A stretch of DNA of 64,000 nucleotides, taken from NCBI RefSeq assembly GCF_020687165.1, contig NZ_JAJEQC010000001.1; one strand, written 5' to 3'. The notes under the pieces are model-generated. The model saw only the letters and a list, made by a program, of their open reading frames with translations, ran no database searches and was not told where the DNA came from. Shown piece after piece: positions 8,048-16,166 of this stretch. Numbering within the stretch: the first letter of the stretch is position 1; each line of letters opens with the position of its first letter. The position numbers and the translations under genes are program-made. This DNA comes from Hominenteromicrobium mulieris. Its GTDB lineage: Bacteria; Bacillota; Clostridia; Oscillospirales; Acutalibacteraceae.

Positions 8048-9547
8048 TTATTCGTTTGCGGGCACAGAAACGTCAAAATAACGGTACTTTGCTTCGCAGT
8101 TCCCCTGCGCCGTAAGGCCCACAAAGCAGCCCGTAAACGTGCAGTTCATGCACTCTGTGGAAAGCAGCTGCGTGCTGCCGGTGCCGATCTCTTTCATCTC
8201 TTCCCCGGCTTTACCCGCAAGGAACGTATAGCGCAGGCGGTTGGCCTGGATGCACAGCGTCAGCGTGTCCGTTTCCGGGAAGAACACCGGCTCGCTCTCG
8301 ATCAGCATATCAACCACGCGGCGGCGCAGCGTGACCTCCATACCGCCGTTTTTACGCTCGGCAAACAGCTCATAGTGGTGCTCGTTCGTGTGGAAAACCG
8401 TCATGCCCGCTTTGCCGTCGCCGGAAAGCGTCATTTCGGTCGTATAGTTCAAACCAAACTGCTGTTGGCGCACACCGAAGAATGTGACCGTCTTCAGCTC
8501 GTCAAGCGTCGCTTCGCTGCCGCGCAGTGTAACGCCGCTCTTATCAAATGTATACTTCATGCGGTCGGGTGTGCGCAGATAGCTCCAGCGCGGTGCAGGT
8601 GCAGCTGTGTTGAAATCATCGTGCCAACTGCGCGCAACACGCACGTCTCCTTCGCCCTCTGCCGTCATGATGGGCTGAATCTCTTTGCCACCGTATACGA
8701 CCGGCCAGCCGTTCTCATCCCATGTAACCGGCGCAATCATCGTCTCGCGGCCGGTGTGATGCAGCATGAAAACAGACGGGCGAATGCCGTGAAACACCAT
8801 CCACCATTTACCCTCCGGCGTCTCTACAAGGTCGGCATGTCCGAGCGCCTGAAACTCCACGCGGTGTGCATTGCGGTGCGTGAGGATTGGGTTGCGCGGA
8901 CAGGATTCGAACGGACCCCACACGCTTCTACTGCGCGCAATGGTCTCCATGTGGCCGTACTCCGTACCGCCCTCGGCGATCATCAAATAATACCAGTCGC
9001 CAATACGGTACATGTGCGGTCCCTCCGGGCATTTGCCGCCGGTGCCGTACCAAATGCACTTTGTCTCGCTCAGCTTTGCGCCGGTCTCAAGATCAATCTC
9101 AAACTGTCCGATGCAGTTGTTGCCGTTTTCGTCCGTATGTGTGCCGGTGTAATATACCCTGCCGTCCGCATCCCAGAACAAAGACGGGTCAATGCCCTGA
9201 TGGTCGATCCAGATCGGGTCGGACCACTCGCCGCGGATGTCATCTGTCCACACAAAAAAATTGCCGCCGCCTGTCACATTCGTCGTGATCATATAGAATC
9301 GGCCGTCGTGGTAGCGGATCGTCGGCGCAAAAATACCGCCGGAGGTGCGGCAATCCGCCAGCGGCAGCTGGCTTTCGCGCGTCAAAACATAGCCGAGCTG
9401 CTCCCAATGCAGCAGGTCACGGCTATGCCAAAGCGGCACGCCCGGAAAAAACTCAAACGAGCTGTTGACAAGATAATAGTCTTCACCTACGCGGCAAATA
9501 CTCGGGTCCGGGTAAAAACCCGGCAGGATTGGATTTTCGTATGTCAT
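8048..9547 (-). CDS. Glycoside hydrolase family 43, beta-xylosidase/arabinofuranosidase type
   Basis: The 499-residue protein begins MTYENPILPGFYPDPS. The five-bladed propeller residues of GH43 are visible: Asp14 (FYPDPS, base), Asp120 (GIDPSLFWD, pKa modulator) and Glu175 (CPEGPHMY, acid). A C-terminal beta-sandwich (about 320-499) is typical of two-domain xylosidases. Family knowledge says it releases xylose or arabinose from short xylo-oligosaccharides; with no signal peptide it acts in the cytoplasm. TTTGGAGGCG precedes the ATG. A near-palindrome (CCAAA...TTTGG, 9558-9575) between promoter and start could be a regulator site. Confidence 0.9.
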   Translation of the reverse strand: MTYENPILPGFYPDPSICRVGEDYYLVNSSFEFFPGVPLWHSRDLLHWEQLGYVLTRESQLPLADCRTSGGIFAPTIRYHDGRFYMITTNVTGGGNFFVWTDDIRGEWSDPIWIDHQGIDPSLFWDADGRVYYTGTHTDENGNNCIGQFEIDLETGAKLSETKCIWYGTGGKCPEGPHMYRIGDWYYLMIAEGGTEYGHMETIARSRSVWGPFESCPRNPILTHRNAHRVEFQALGHADLVETPEGKWWMVFHGIRPSVFMLHHTGRETMIAPVTWDENGWPVVYGGKEIQPIMTAEGEGDVRVARSWHDDFNTAAPAPRWSYLRTPDRMKYTFDKSGVTLRGSEATLDELKTVTFFGVRQQQFGLNYTTEMTLSGDGKAGMTVFHTNEHHYELFAERKNGGMEVTLRRRVVDMLIESEPVFFPETDTLTLCIQANRLRYTFLAGKAGEEMKEIGTGSTQLLSTECMNCTFTGCFVGLTAQGNCEAKYRYFDVSVPANE

Positions 9548-9557
9548 GTGTACGCCT

Positions 9558-9575
9558 CCAAATTTAAACGTTTGG
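9558..9575 (-). promoter_or_regulatory. Possible operator upstream of GH43
   Basis: CCAAATTTAAACGTTTGG contains an inverted repeat (CCAAA/TTTGG) with an AAACGTTT core, directly 5' of the ribosome site of GH43. Sugar regulators of LacI type often bind such palindromes; this is inference. Confidence 0.3.
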
Positions 9576-9645
9576 GCATATTGCTCTTACTTCTTTTTCA
9601 CTCTATAATAGTATATAGTCTGCGTTATCAAAATGCAATGCGGAT

Positions 9646-9680
9646 AAAAGAAAAACCCGGATAACTTCCGTTATCCGGGT
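9646..9680 (-). terminator. Terminator of tRNA-Ser(GGA)
   Basis: ACCCGGATAAC pairs perfectly with GTTATCCGGGT and is followed on the minus strand by TTTTTCTTTT. It begins 3 bp after the CCA end. Confidence 0.9.
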
Positions 9681-9682
9681 AC

Positions 9683-9768
9683 TGGCGGAGAGGATGCGAC
9701 TCGAACGCACAATGCCTTGCGGCACACCACATTTCCAATGTGGCTCCTTACCATTAGAATACCTCTCC
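9683..9768 (-). tRNA. tRNA-Ser (anticodon GGA)
   Basis: Class II tRNA of 86 nt with encoded CCA. Acceptor GGAGAGG/CCTCTCC; anticodon stem CCACA/TGTGG with loop TTGGAAA giving GGA; a long variable arm (GTGCCGCAAGGCAT) as expected for Ser. Confidence 0.95.
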
Positions 9769-9782
9769 AAGCGACGGGTATT

Positions 9783-9811
9783 ATTATAGCGCATGTCTTT
9801 CAAAAATGCAA
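9783..9811 (-). promoter_or_regulatory. Promoter of tRNA-Ser(GGA)
   Basis: Minus-strand TTGCAT (9811-9806), 17-bp spacer, TATAAT (9788-9783). Preceded by the same AAAACACTTGC block seen at rpsB and tRNA-Leu. Confidence 0.8.
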
Positions 9812-9965
9812 GTGTTTTTTCAAAAAAAATTCATTTTATTTTCTTTTAGGCAATATTATGCGAAATATTTGCACATTTATATATTAAAACTATATAGCAG
9901 GCTATATCTTTCTCATTCAATTGTATGGCTCACGTATATTTTATGTAAAATTCGGCGAAAACAGG

Positions 9966-9994
9966 GTGCTTTTTCCTCTCGGGTTTGCTATAAT
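9966..9994 (+). promoter_or_regulatory. Probable promoter of the ppx-ppk operon
   Basis: TATAAT at 9989-9994 with GTGCTT 17 bp upstream (one base off the TTGCTT form common here). The rest of the 9812-9965 gap is AT-rich with no gene seen. Confidence 0.5.
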
Positions 9995-10079
9995 AAAGTA
10001 AATATCTCAAGAATTCTTGCGGGCCCGCTTTCGGCGGCGCTCCGATTTAGTTGCTCTACATTGAAAGGCGGTGCTCATA

Positions 10080-11633
10080 TTGAATAAAAAACTTCCGGGC
10101 GGGCCGGCTGCGGTCATCGAGATCGGCTCCAGTGCGGTGCGCATGCGTGTCTCGCAGTTAAAGCACGGCGAGATCGAAATGCTGGATTCTCTCGAATACC
10201 CTGTGTTCTTCGGCCACGAGGTCTTCACCACGGGACGCATCAGCTTTGAAAGCCTGCGCCAACTCTCCTCTATCCTCACAAAATTCACAACGGCGCTGGA
10301 GGGCTACAACTGCAAAAACGTGCGCGTGGTCTCCTCCACCGTGATGCGCGAGGCGGAAAACCGCTCGTTCGTCATCGATCAACTCAAAATTCACAACAAT
10401 CTGCACTTGGAAATTCTGGAATACAGCGAAGAAAAAGCGCTCATCTGCTCCGAGATTATCCGGCTTTTAAAAGAAGAAAGCAAGATCGAGATGAAAGACG
10501 CGCTCATCGCGTATGTCGGCACGGGCAGCATCGGCGTTGCGCTGTACGACGGCAAGGCAATCTGCACCTCGCAGAATATCCCCATCGGCTCCTTAAAGCT
10601 GCACGATGCCCTCGGTGCGCTCAGCCGCGAGTGCGACGATTTTTACCCCGCGGTCGAAGAATATCTCGACATCATTTTAAACCGCGTCGATATTCCGAAA
10701 AAAGACATTCGCAGCATCATTTTGACGGGTTCCGATCTGGAGCTTGTTGCCTCCGTGTGCGGCGCCGAAAAAAGCGGCGACCTTTACACCATCTCCGCAA
10801 AGAAAATGCACGCGGCGTATAAGGAAATCCGCATGATGTCCCACTCCGCCATCGCACGCCGTTACAACATTTCCGAGGAGCTTGCCGAAATTCTCTACAC
10901 AGCGCTTTCTATATATACCGGCATGCTGCGCCTTTCGGACGGCGTGCAGAAGGTCATTTGCCCGGATATCGATATTTGCGATGCCATCACACGCCACATG
11001 CTCGTGCCGGGCGCGCAAAAAGAATACATTGCGCAAACAAACGAAAGCGCCATTGTTTCCGCAAAACGCATCGCGGCAAAATACAACTGCCACGGCGCAC
11101 ATTCCGACGCCATTTCAGAGTTTGCATGCACGCTTTTCGACAAATTCAAAAACCTGCACGGTCTGTCAAGTGACAAAAAAATCATTTTGCAGCTCACGTC
11201 CATTCTGCACAGCTGCGGTCAATACATCAACGTGCGCATGCCGAACCAGTGCTCATTCGACCTCATTAAGGATCTCGACATTTTCGGCCTCACGCACGAA
11301 CAAATTCTGCTCACGGCATTCGTCGCCGGCAGCGATGAGTTCACCATGCCGAATGTTGCCGATGCAGGTGCAATCCCGATGACGGAAGAACGCCGTTTGG
11401 AAATCTTAAAGCTCGTTGCCATCTTCCGCCTTGCAAACGCGCTCGATAAATCGAAGCGCCGTAAGCTGCGCATCAGTAAAATCCGCATTACAAACGAAAA
11501 GCTGGAGATCAAAGCCGTCGCTTCCGGCAGTGCCCTGCTCGAAAAATGGGCGTTTGAGGAATGCGCCGGTCTCTTTAAGGAAGTATTCGGTCTCAGCCCC
11601 GAGCTGCAAATCAAAAGCGAGCTGCTGAAATAA
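10080..11633 (+). CDS. ppx: Exopolyphosphatase / guanosine pentaphosphatase family (Ppx/GppA)
   Basis: The 517-residue protein carries the ASKHA-fold phosphatase signatures: AAVIEIGSSAVRMRV (phosphate-1), SEEKALICSEII, and YVGTGSIGVALYDGKAIC with NIPIGSLKLHDAL (phosphate-2 region). The C-terminal third is the HD-type domain of long Ppx proteins (the segment ILHSCGQYINVR), though its metal ligands look degenerate. It should trim polyphosphate from the ends or hydrolyse pppGpp. A TTG at 10080, eight bases after AAAGGCGG, was preferred over a GTG at 10071 that overlaps the ribosome site. The polyphosphate kinase gene follows 16 bp later, so synthesis and breakdown are co-expressed. Confidence 0.83.
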   Translation: MNKKLPGGPAAVIEIGSSAVRMRVSQLKHGEIEMLDSLEYPVFFGHEVFTTGRISFESLRQLSSILTKFTTALEGYNCKNVRVVSSTVMREAENRSFVIDQLKIHNNLHLEILEYSEEKALICSEIIRLLKEESKIEMKDALIAYVGTGSIGVALYDGKAICTSQNIPIGSLKLHDALGALSRECDDFYPAVEEYLDIILNRVDIPKKDIRSIILTGSDLELVASVCGAEKSGDLYTISAKKMHAAYKEIRMMSHSAIARRYNISEELAEILYTALSIYTGMLRLSDGVQKVICPDIDICDAITRHMLVPGAQKEYIAQTNESAIVSAKRIAAKYNCHGAHSDAISEFACTLFDKFKNLHGLSSDKKIILQLTSILHSCGQYINVRMPNQCSFDLIKDLDIFGLTHEQILLTAFVAGSDEFTMPNVADAGAIPMTEERRLEILKLVAIFRLANALDKSKRRKLRISKIRITNEKLEIKAVASGSALLEKWAFEECAGLFKEVFGLSPELQIKSELLK

Positions 11634-11649
11634 CGAAAGGACGGAAACC

Positions 11650-13764
11650 ATGTCTGATAAAAAGAATTACTATTATAACCGCGAGCTGAGCTGGATGGAC
11701 TTCAACGCGCGCGTTTTGGAAGAAGCCCAAAAGAAAGATAACCCCCTCATGGAGCGTTTGCGCTTCCTTGCCATCACCGGCTCCAACCTTGATGAATTCT
11801 TCATGGTGCGCGTGGCCGGTGTAAAAAGCCAGGTCGCCTCAAACTACACAAAGCCGGATGATTCCGGCATGACGCCGAAGGAACTTCTCTCAGCGCTCGA
11901 TAAAAAGACGCACGCCTTTATGGAAAAGCAGTATTCCTGCCTATACCGCTCTATTTTGCCGGTCCTCAAAAAGCAGGCGGAAATCGAGTTCCGCACGCCG
12001 GAAAAGCTCACGCACGAGCAAAGAGCCTTTACGGACGAGTATTTTCACCGCGTGCTGTTCCCCGTGCTGACGCCGCTCGCCGTAGACAGCAGCCGCCCGT
12101 TCCCGATGCTCGCAAATAAAAGTCTGAACCTCGCCGTGCGCCTTTCTTCCAAGGAAAACAAGGGTGAAAAGTGCTTTGCCGTCGTGCAGGTGCCGTCCAT
12201 TCTGCCGCGCTTTACGGAGCTGCCCGCAGACGGCGACACACGCTGCTTCATTCTGCTCGAGGACATCATCACCGATTATCTTGAGGAGCTTTTCGAGCTG
12301 CACGAGATTAAAGCCGTGTGCCCGTTCCGCATCACGCGCAACTCCGATCTCACCATCGACGAGGAAGCGGACGACTTTATGTATGAGATTGAAAAGTCCA
12401 TCAAGCGTCGTAAGCGCGGCCGTCCCGTGCGCTTGGAGCTCTTGCAGCACACCGATGAAGATACCCGCAAATTTCTCATAAAAGCGCTGAACATCAATGA
12501 AAGCGGCATCTACGAGGTGCAGGGACCCATTGACCTCACGTTCTTCTCAAAATTTGCGAATATCCCGGGCTGCGAAAAGCTCTGTTTTGCACCCATTCGT
12601 CCCACCACACCCCCGGGCGATTTCTTCGGCTACACCGATATTTTTAAGGCCATCCGTGAGGGCGACCGCCTTGTTCACCATCCATATGAGACATTCGACT
12701 GTGTCGTGCAGTTCATCGCACAAGCCGCAGAAGACGAAAACGTACTTGCCATCAAGCAGACGCTCTACCGCGTCAGCGGCAACTCGCCCATCATCGCGTC
12801 GCTCATCAAAGCCGCCGAAAACGGCAAACAGGTCACGGTGCTTGTCGAGCTGAAAGCGCGCTTTGACGAAGAAAACAACATCAACTGGGCAAAGAAGCTC
12901 GAAAAAGCCGGCTGCCACGTCATTTACGGTCTGACCGGCCTCAAGACCCACTGCAAAATTGCGCTTATCGTGCGCCGCGAAGAAGACGGCATCCGCCGCT
13001 ACCTGCACCTCGGCACCGGCAACTACAACGACTCCACCGCGAAAATTTATACCGACCTCGGCCTGTTCACCTGCAACGAGCAGTTCGGCGCAGACGCGTC
13101 CTCCCTTTTCAATGTCATCACCGGCTATTCCCGTCCGCCGGAGTACAAGCACTTCATCGTTGCGCCGCACGGCATGCGTAGCTTCTTTGAGTACATGATC
13201 CGTCAAGAGACCGAAAACGCCAAAAAGGGTTTGCCCAGCGGCATCACGGTCAAAGTCAACTCCCTCGTTGACCCGAAGATCATCGAGCTTCTCTATGAAG
13301 CCTCCAAGGCCGGTGTGCGCGTGCAGCTTATTGTGCGCGGCATCTGCTGCCTCATTCCGGGCATCGAAGGCGTCAGCGAGAACATCACTGTCATGAGCAT
13401 TGTCGGTCAGCTTCTGGAGCACAGCCGTATCTTCCGCTTTGAAAATGCCGGCAACCCGCGCATTTATATGGGCAGCGCGGACTGGATGCCCCGCAATCTC
13501 GACCGCCGCGTGGAGCTTGTTTTCCCCATCGAGGACGAAACACAGAAGGCCCGCGCCTTCGGCATTCTCGATACCATGCTGAGCGACACCACAAACGCCC
13601 GTTTCATGCAGAGTGATACAAGCTACGAGCACGTTGACCTGCGCGGCAAGAAAAAGATCAGCTCGCAGCTTACATTCTACCACGAAGCACAGGCGCGTCT
13701 GAAAGAGCTGCAGTCCATCGAAAAGGACAGCGTTTTGATCCCGATTCACTCCGCGGAAGAATAA
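11650..13764 (+). CDS. ppk1: Polyphosphate kinase 1
   Basis: At 704 residues this is a full-length Ppk1, which polymerises the gamma phosphate of ATP into polyphosphate and can run in reverse. The N-terminal helical domain begins YYYNRELSWMDFNARVLEEA. The phosphorylated histidine is His434 in GLKTHCKIAL and the second essential histidine is His591 in GQLLEHSRIF; the HLGTGNYND motif is intact. GAAAGGAC lies upstream of the ATG. It follows ppx by 16 bp in one operon and is followed by an independent promoter for pfk. Confidence 0.96.
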   Translation: MSDKKNYYYNRELSWMDFNARVLEEAQKKDNPLMERLRFLAITGSNLDEFFMVRVAGVKSQVASNYTKPDDSGMTPKELLSALDKKTHAFMEKQYSCLYRSILPVLKKQAEIEFRTPEKLTHEQRAFTDEYFHRVLFPVLTPLAVDSSRPFPMLANKSLNLAVRLSSKENKGEKCFAVVQVPSILPRFTELPADGDTRCFILLEDIITDYLEELFELHEIKAVCPFRITRNSDLTIDEEADDFMYEIEKSIKRRKRGRPVRLELLQHTDEDTRKFLIKALNINESGIYEVQGPIDLTFFSKFANIPGCEKLCFAPIRPTTPPGDFFGYTDIFKAIREGDRLVHHPYETFDCVVQFIAQAAEDENVLAIKQTLYRVSGNSPIIASLIKAAENGKQVTVLVELKARFDEENNINWAKKLEKAGCHVIYGLTGLKTHCKIALIVRREEDGIRRYLHLGTGNYNDSTAKIYTDLGLFTCNEQFGADASSLFNVITGYSRPPEYKHFIVAPHGMRSFFEYMIRQETENAKKGLPSGITVKVNSLVDPKIIELLYEASKAGVRVQLIVRGICCLIPGIEGVSENITVMSIVGQLLEHSRIFRFENAGNPRIYMGSADWMPRNLDRRVELVFPIEDETQKARAFGILDTMLSDTTNARFMQSDTSYEHVDLRGKKKISSQLTFYHEAQARLKELQSIEKDSVLIPIHSAEE

Positions 13765-13767
13765 GGC

Positions 13768-13796
13768 TTGCATAGTTGTAAATAAAAGATTATAAT
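13768..13796 (+). promoter_or_regulatory. Promoter of the phosphofructokinase gene
   Basis: TTGCAT (13768-13773), 17-bp spacer, TATAAT (13791-13796), immediately after the ppk1 stop. Confidence 0.8.
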
Positions 13797-13862
13797 AGAA
13801 TAAATTGAGCGGACTTCGGCGCGTTTTGCTGTCCGCACACCACAACGAAAGGTTGAGGAACG

Positions 13863-14939
13863 ATGAAAAGAATCGGTATTTTAACAAGCGGCGGCGACTG
13901 TCAGGGCCTCAATGCCTCCATTCGCGGCGTTGCAAAGTCGCTTTACGAAGAATTCGGCAACGACGTAGAGATTTACGGCATCAAAGACGGCTATAAGGGG
14001 CTTATTTTCGGCGAATATAAGCTGATGAAACCGGAAGATTTCTCCGGCATCTTAACGCTCGGCGGTACCATTTTGGGTACCTCCCGCCAGCCGTTCAAGC
14101 TCATGCGCGTCATCGACGAAAACAGCGTCGATAAAGTCCAGAACATGAAGGATAACTACAAGAAGATGAAGCTTGACTGCCTCGTTATCCTCGGTGGCAA
14201 CGGCACACAGAAAACCGCAAACCTTCTGCGCGAGGAAGGCCTCAATGTCGTCTCCCTGCCGAAGACCATCGACAACGATGTCTGGGGCACCGATATGACA
14301 TTCGGCTTCCACAGCTCCGTGGAGATTGCGACGAATGTCCTCGACTGCATTCACACCACCGCCACCTCCCACGGCCGCATTTTCTGTGTGGAGATCATGG
14401 GGCACAAGGTCGGCTGGCTGCCGCTTTATGCCGGCATCGCGGGCGGTGCAGATGTGATTTTGCTGCCGGAGATCCCGTATGATATTGACAAAATCGCAAA
14501 AACATTGGATAATAGAATCGCAAACGGCAAGAAGTTCTCCATTCTCGCCGTAGCCGAGGGTGCGCTATCCAAGGAAGAAGCCGCCATGAAGAAGAAGGAC
14601 TTCAAAAAGGCGCGTGCCGAAATGAAGTACCCGTCCATCGTGTACCGCCTTGCGGACGAGCTTGCCTCCCGTGTGGATAACGAGATTCGTGTCTGCGTAC
14701 CGGGTCATTTCCAGCGCGGCGGCAGCCCGTGCGCCTACGACCGCGTGCTCTCCACACGCTTCGGCGCGGCAGCCGCAAGGCTCATCCGCGAGAAGAACTA
14801 CGGCAACATGGTCGGCCTTGTCAACGGCAAGATCGTCCCGGTGCCGCTCAGCGAGGTCGCAGGCAAGCTGAAAACCGTCCCGGTCGATTGCGAAGAAATC
14901 CTCGCAGCCCGTGAGATCGGCATTTCCTTCGGCGACTAA
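13863..14939 (+). CDS. 6-phosphofructokinase family, PPi-like or mixed-substrate type
   Basis: The 358-residue protein begins MKRIGILTSGGDCQGLNA, the PFK nucleotide/phosphoryl-donor loop. The catalytic stretch is PKTIDND (133-139): Lys134 is the residue typical of pyrophosphate-using enzymes, where ATP-dependent ones have Gly. The GGDG Mg-binding motif reads GGNG (Asn113), a substitution I also recall from other gut Clostridia. MGHKVGWLPLYAG and VPGHFQRGGSP bind fructose 6-phosphate. So it commits sugar phosphate to glycolysis, but the phosphoryl donor (ATP or PPi) is uncertain. Own promoter at 13768; a weak AT hairpin (14948-14970) follows. Confidence 0.85.
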   Translation: MKRIGILTSGGDCQGLNASIRGVAKSLYEEFGNDVEIYGIKDGYKGLIFGEYKLMKPEDFSGILTLGGTILGTSRQPFKLMRVIDENSVDKVQNMKDNYKKMKLDCLVILGGNGTQKTANLLREEGLNVVSLPKTIDNDVWGTDMTFGFHSSVEIATNVLDCIHTTATSHGRIFCVEIMGHKVGWLPLYAGIAGGADVILLPEIPYDIDKIAKTLDNRIANGKKFSILAVAEGALSKEEAAMKKKDFKKARAEMKYPSIVYRLADELASRVDNEIRVCVPGHFQRGGSPCAYDRVLSTRFGAAAARLIREKNYGNMVGLVNGKIVPVPLSEVAGKLKTVPVDCEEILAAREIGISFGD

Positions 14940-14945
14940 ATTCGC

Positions 14946-14971
14946 ACAAAACGTCAAAAGAGACGTTTTAA
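14946..14971 (+). terminator. Weak hairpin after phosphofructokinase
   Basis: AAAACGTC and GACGTTTT pair around AAAAGA and run into TTAATAAAA. It may attenuate readthrough into the isomerase gene rather than end transcription. Confidence 0.4.
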
Positions 14972-15003
14972 TAAAAAGGATTGTATTGAAAGGATTGACC
15001 CAC

Positions 15004-15885
15004 ATGAAATTTTCCGTCAGTATGTACAGCTACATGCAGAAGATCCGCTCCGGCGAGGCTACTCCGTTTGAGCTGATCGCGAAGACCAAGGAACTTGGCT
15101 TTGATGCCATTGAGTTTGTCGATTTCACCGATTTCGGCACCGGCACCAAGGAAGAGCGTCTCGCCCACGCCGAAGAGCTCCGCAAGGAATGCGAGCGCGT
15201 CGGCCTTGAGATTTCCGCACTCGTTATGAGCTGCGACTTCATCACCGGCAGCGACGGCGACCTCGATAAAGAGATTGCTCGCGTCAAGGATTACGTCGAC
15301 ATCGCACACGTCCTCGGTGTCACCCGTATGCGCCACGACGCAGCCATTGGCTATGCACGCAACTCCGGTGACTTCTGCCCGTTTGATACGATGCTCCCGC
15401 GCCTTGCAAAGGCCTGCAAGGAAATCACCGAGTACGCTGCACAGTTCGGCATCCGCACCATGGTCGAAAACCACGGCTTCTATGTGCAGGATTCCGAGCG
15501 TGTTGAGAAGCTCTACGCAGCGGTCGACAACAAGAACTTCGGCCTCCTCACCGATATGGGCAACTTCCTCTGCGCAGATGAGGACCCGGCTTCCGCATTT
15601 ACAAGAGTTGCGCCGTATGCGTACTATGTCCATGCAAAGGACTTCATCGTAAAGCCGTTTACGGATGCCGATCCGGGCGAAGGCAGCTTCCGTTCCCGCG
15701 GCGGTAAGTACCTGCGCGGCACCATTGTCGGCCACGGCAATGTACCGATCAAGCAGTGCATGTATCAGCTGAAGCGTGCAGGTTATGACGATTGCATCTC
15801 CATCGAGTTCGAGGGCATGGAGCCGGTCTTTGATGCACTGCGCATCGGCCTTGCAAACCTCAAGAAGTATTGGGCTGAGGTCTGA
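15004..15885 (+). CDS. Sugar phosphate isomerase/epimerase (xylose isomerase-like TIM barrel)
   Basis: The 293-residue protein has the AP-endonuclease-2/xylose-isomerase-like barrel. It starts MKFSVSMYSYMQKIRSGEAT with GAAAGGA upstream. Expected metal ligands are in TMVENHGFYVQ (Glu), LLTDMGNF (Asp), YYVHAKDF (His) and ISIEFEGME (Glu). Such proteins interconvert ketoses or epimerise inositol derivatives; the exact substrate cannot be told. It is about 65 bp after pfk on the same strand and ends at the hairpin 15921-15954, so it may be co-transcribed with pfk. Confidence 0.85.
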   Translation: MKFSVSMYSYMQKIRSGEATPFELIAKTKELGFDAIEFVDFTDFGTGTKEERLAHAEELRKECERVGLEISALVMSCDFITGSDGDLDKEIARVKDYVDIAHVLGVTRMRHDAAIGYARNSGDFCPFDTMLPRLAKACKEITEYAAQFGIRTMVENHGFYVQDSERVEKLYAAVDNKNFGLLTDMGNFLCADEDPASAFTRVAPYAYYVHAKDFIVKPFTDADPGEGSFRSRGGKYLRGTIVGHGNVPIKQCMYQLKRAGYDDCISIEFEGMEPVFDALRIGLANLKKYWAEV

Positions 15886-15920
15886 TTCCCCTCATATCCA
15901 AAAACCTGATTTAAAGGTTG

Positions 15921-15954
15921 GGCTTCGTGTCTTTTCGGCACGGAGCCTTTTCTT
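15921..15954 (+). terminator. Terminator after the isomerase gene
   Basis: GGCTTCGTG and CACGGAGCC pair with one wobble and are followed by TTTTCTT. Confidence 0.8.
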
Positions 15955-16074
15955 ATGCCCCTAACGAGAGATGTCGTATCACATGTTATACCACTTTGAA
16001 ATTAACTTCTCTTCTTTTTCGAGTCATATCATTTTAGCACGGACAAAGAAAACAGAGCTTTTTTGTTCCCCCGC

Positions 16075-16103
16075 TTGCAATACAACTTAGAAAGGTGTAC
16101 AAT
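16075..16103 (+). promoter_or_regulatory. Promoter of pepT
   Basis: TTGCAA (16075-16080), 17-bp spacer, TACAAT (16098-16103), about 60 bp before the start. Confidence 0.7.
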
Positions 16104-16166
16104 GAAAATGAATTTTGCGCATCTGTGTCCTGCATAGCTGCACAAGAACTTAAGGAGTGATTGAAA

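Noticed and set aside
8375..9664. Long plus-strand open frame opposite GH43
   Set aside because: GH43 on the minus strand has all catalytic motifs; the opposite frame has no recognisable protein and crosses the GH43 promoter region.
12547..13887. Minus-strand open frame of 446 codons opposite ppk1
   Set aside because: Antisense shadow of a GC-rich gene with conserved active site; no start signals.
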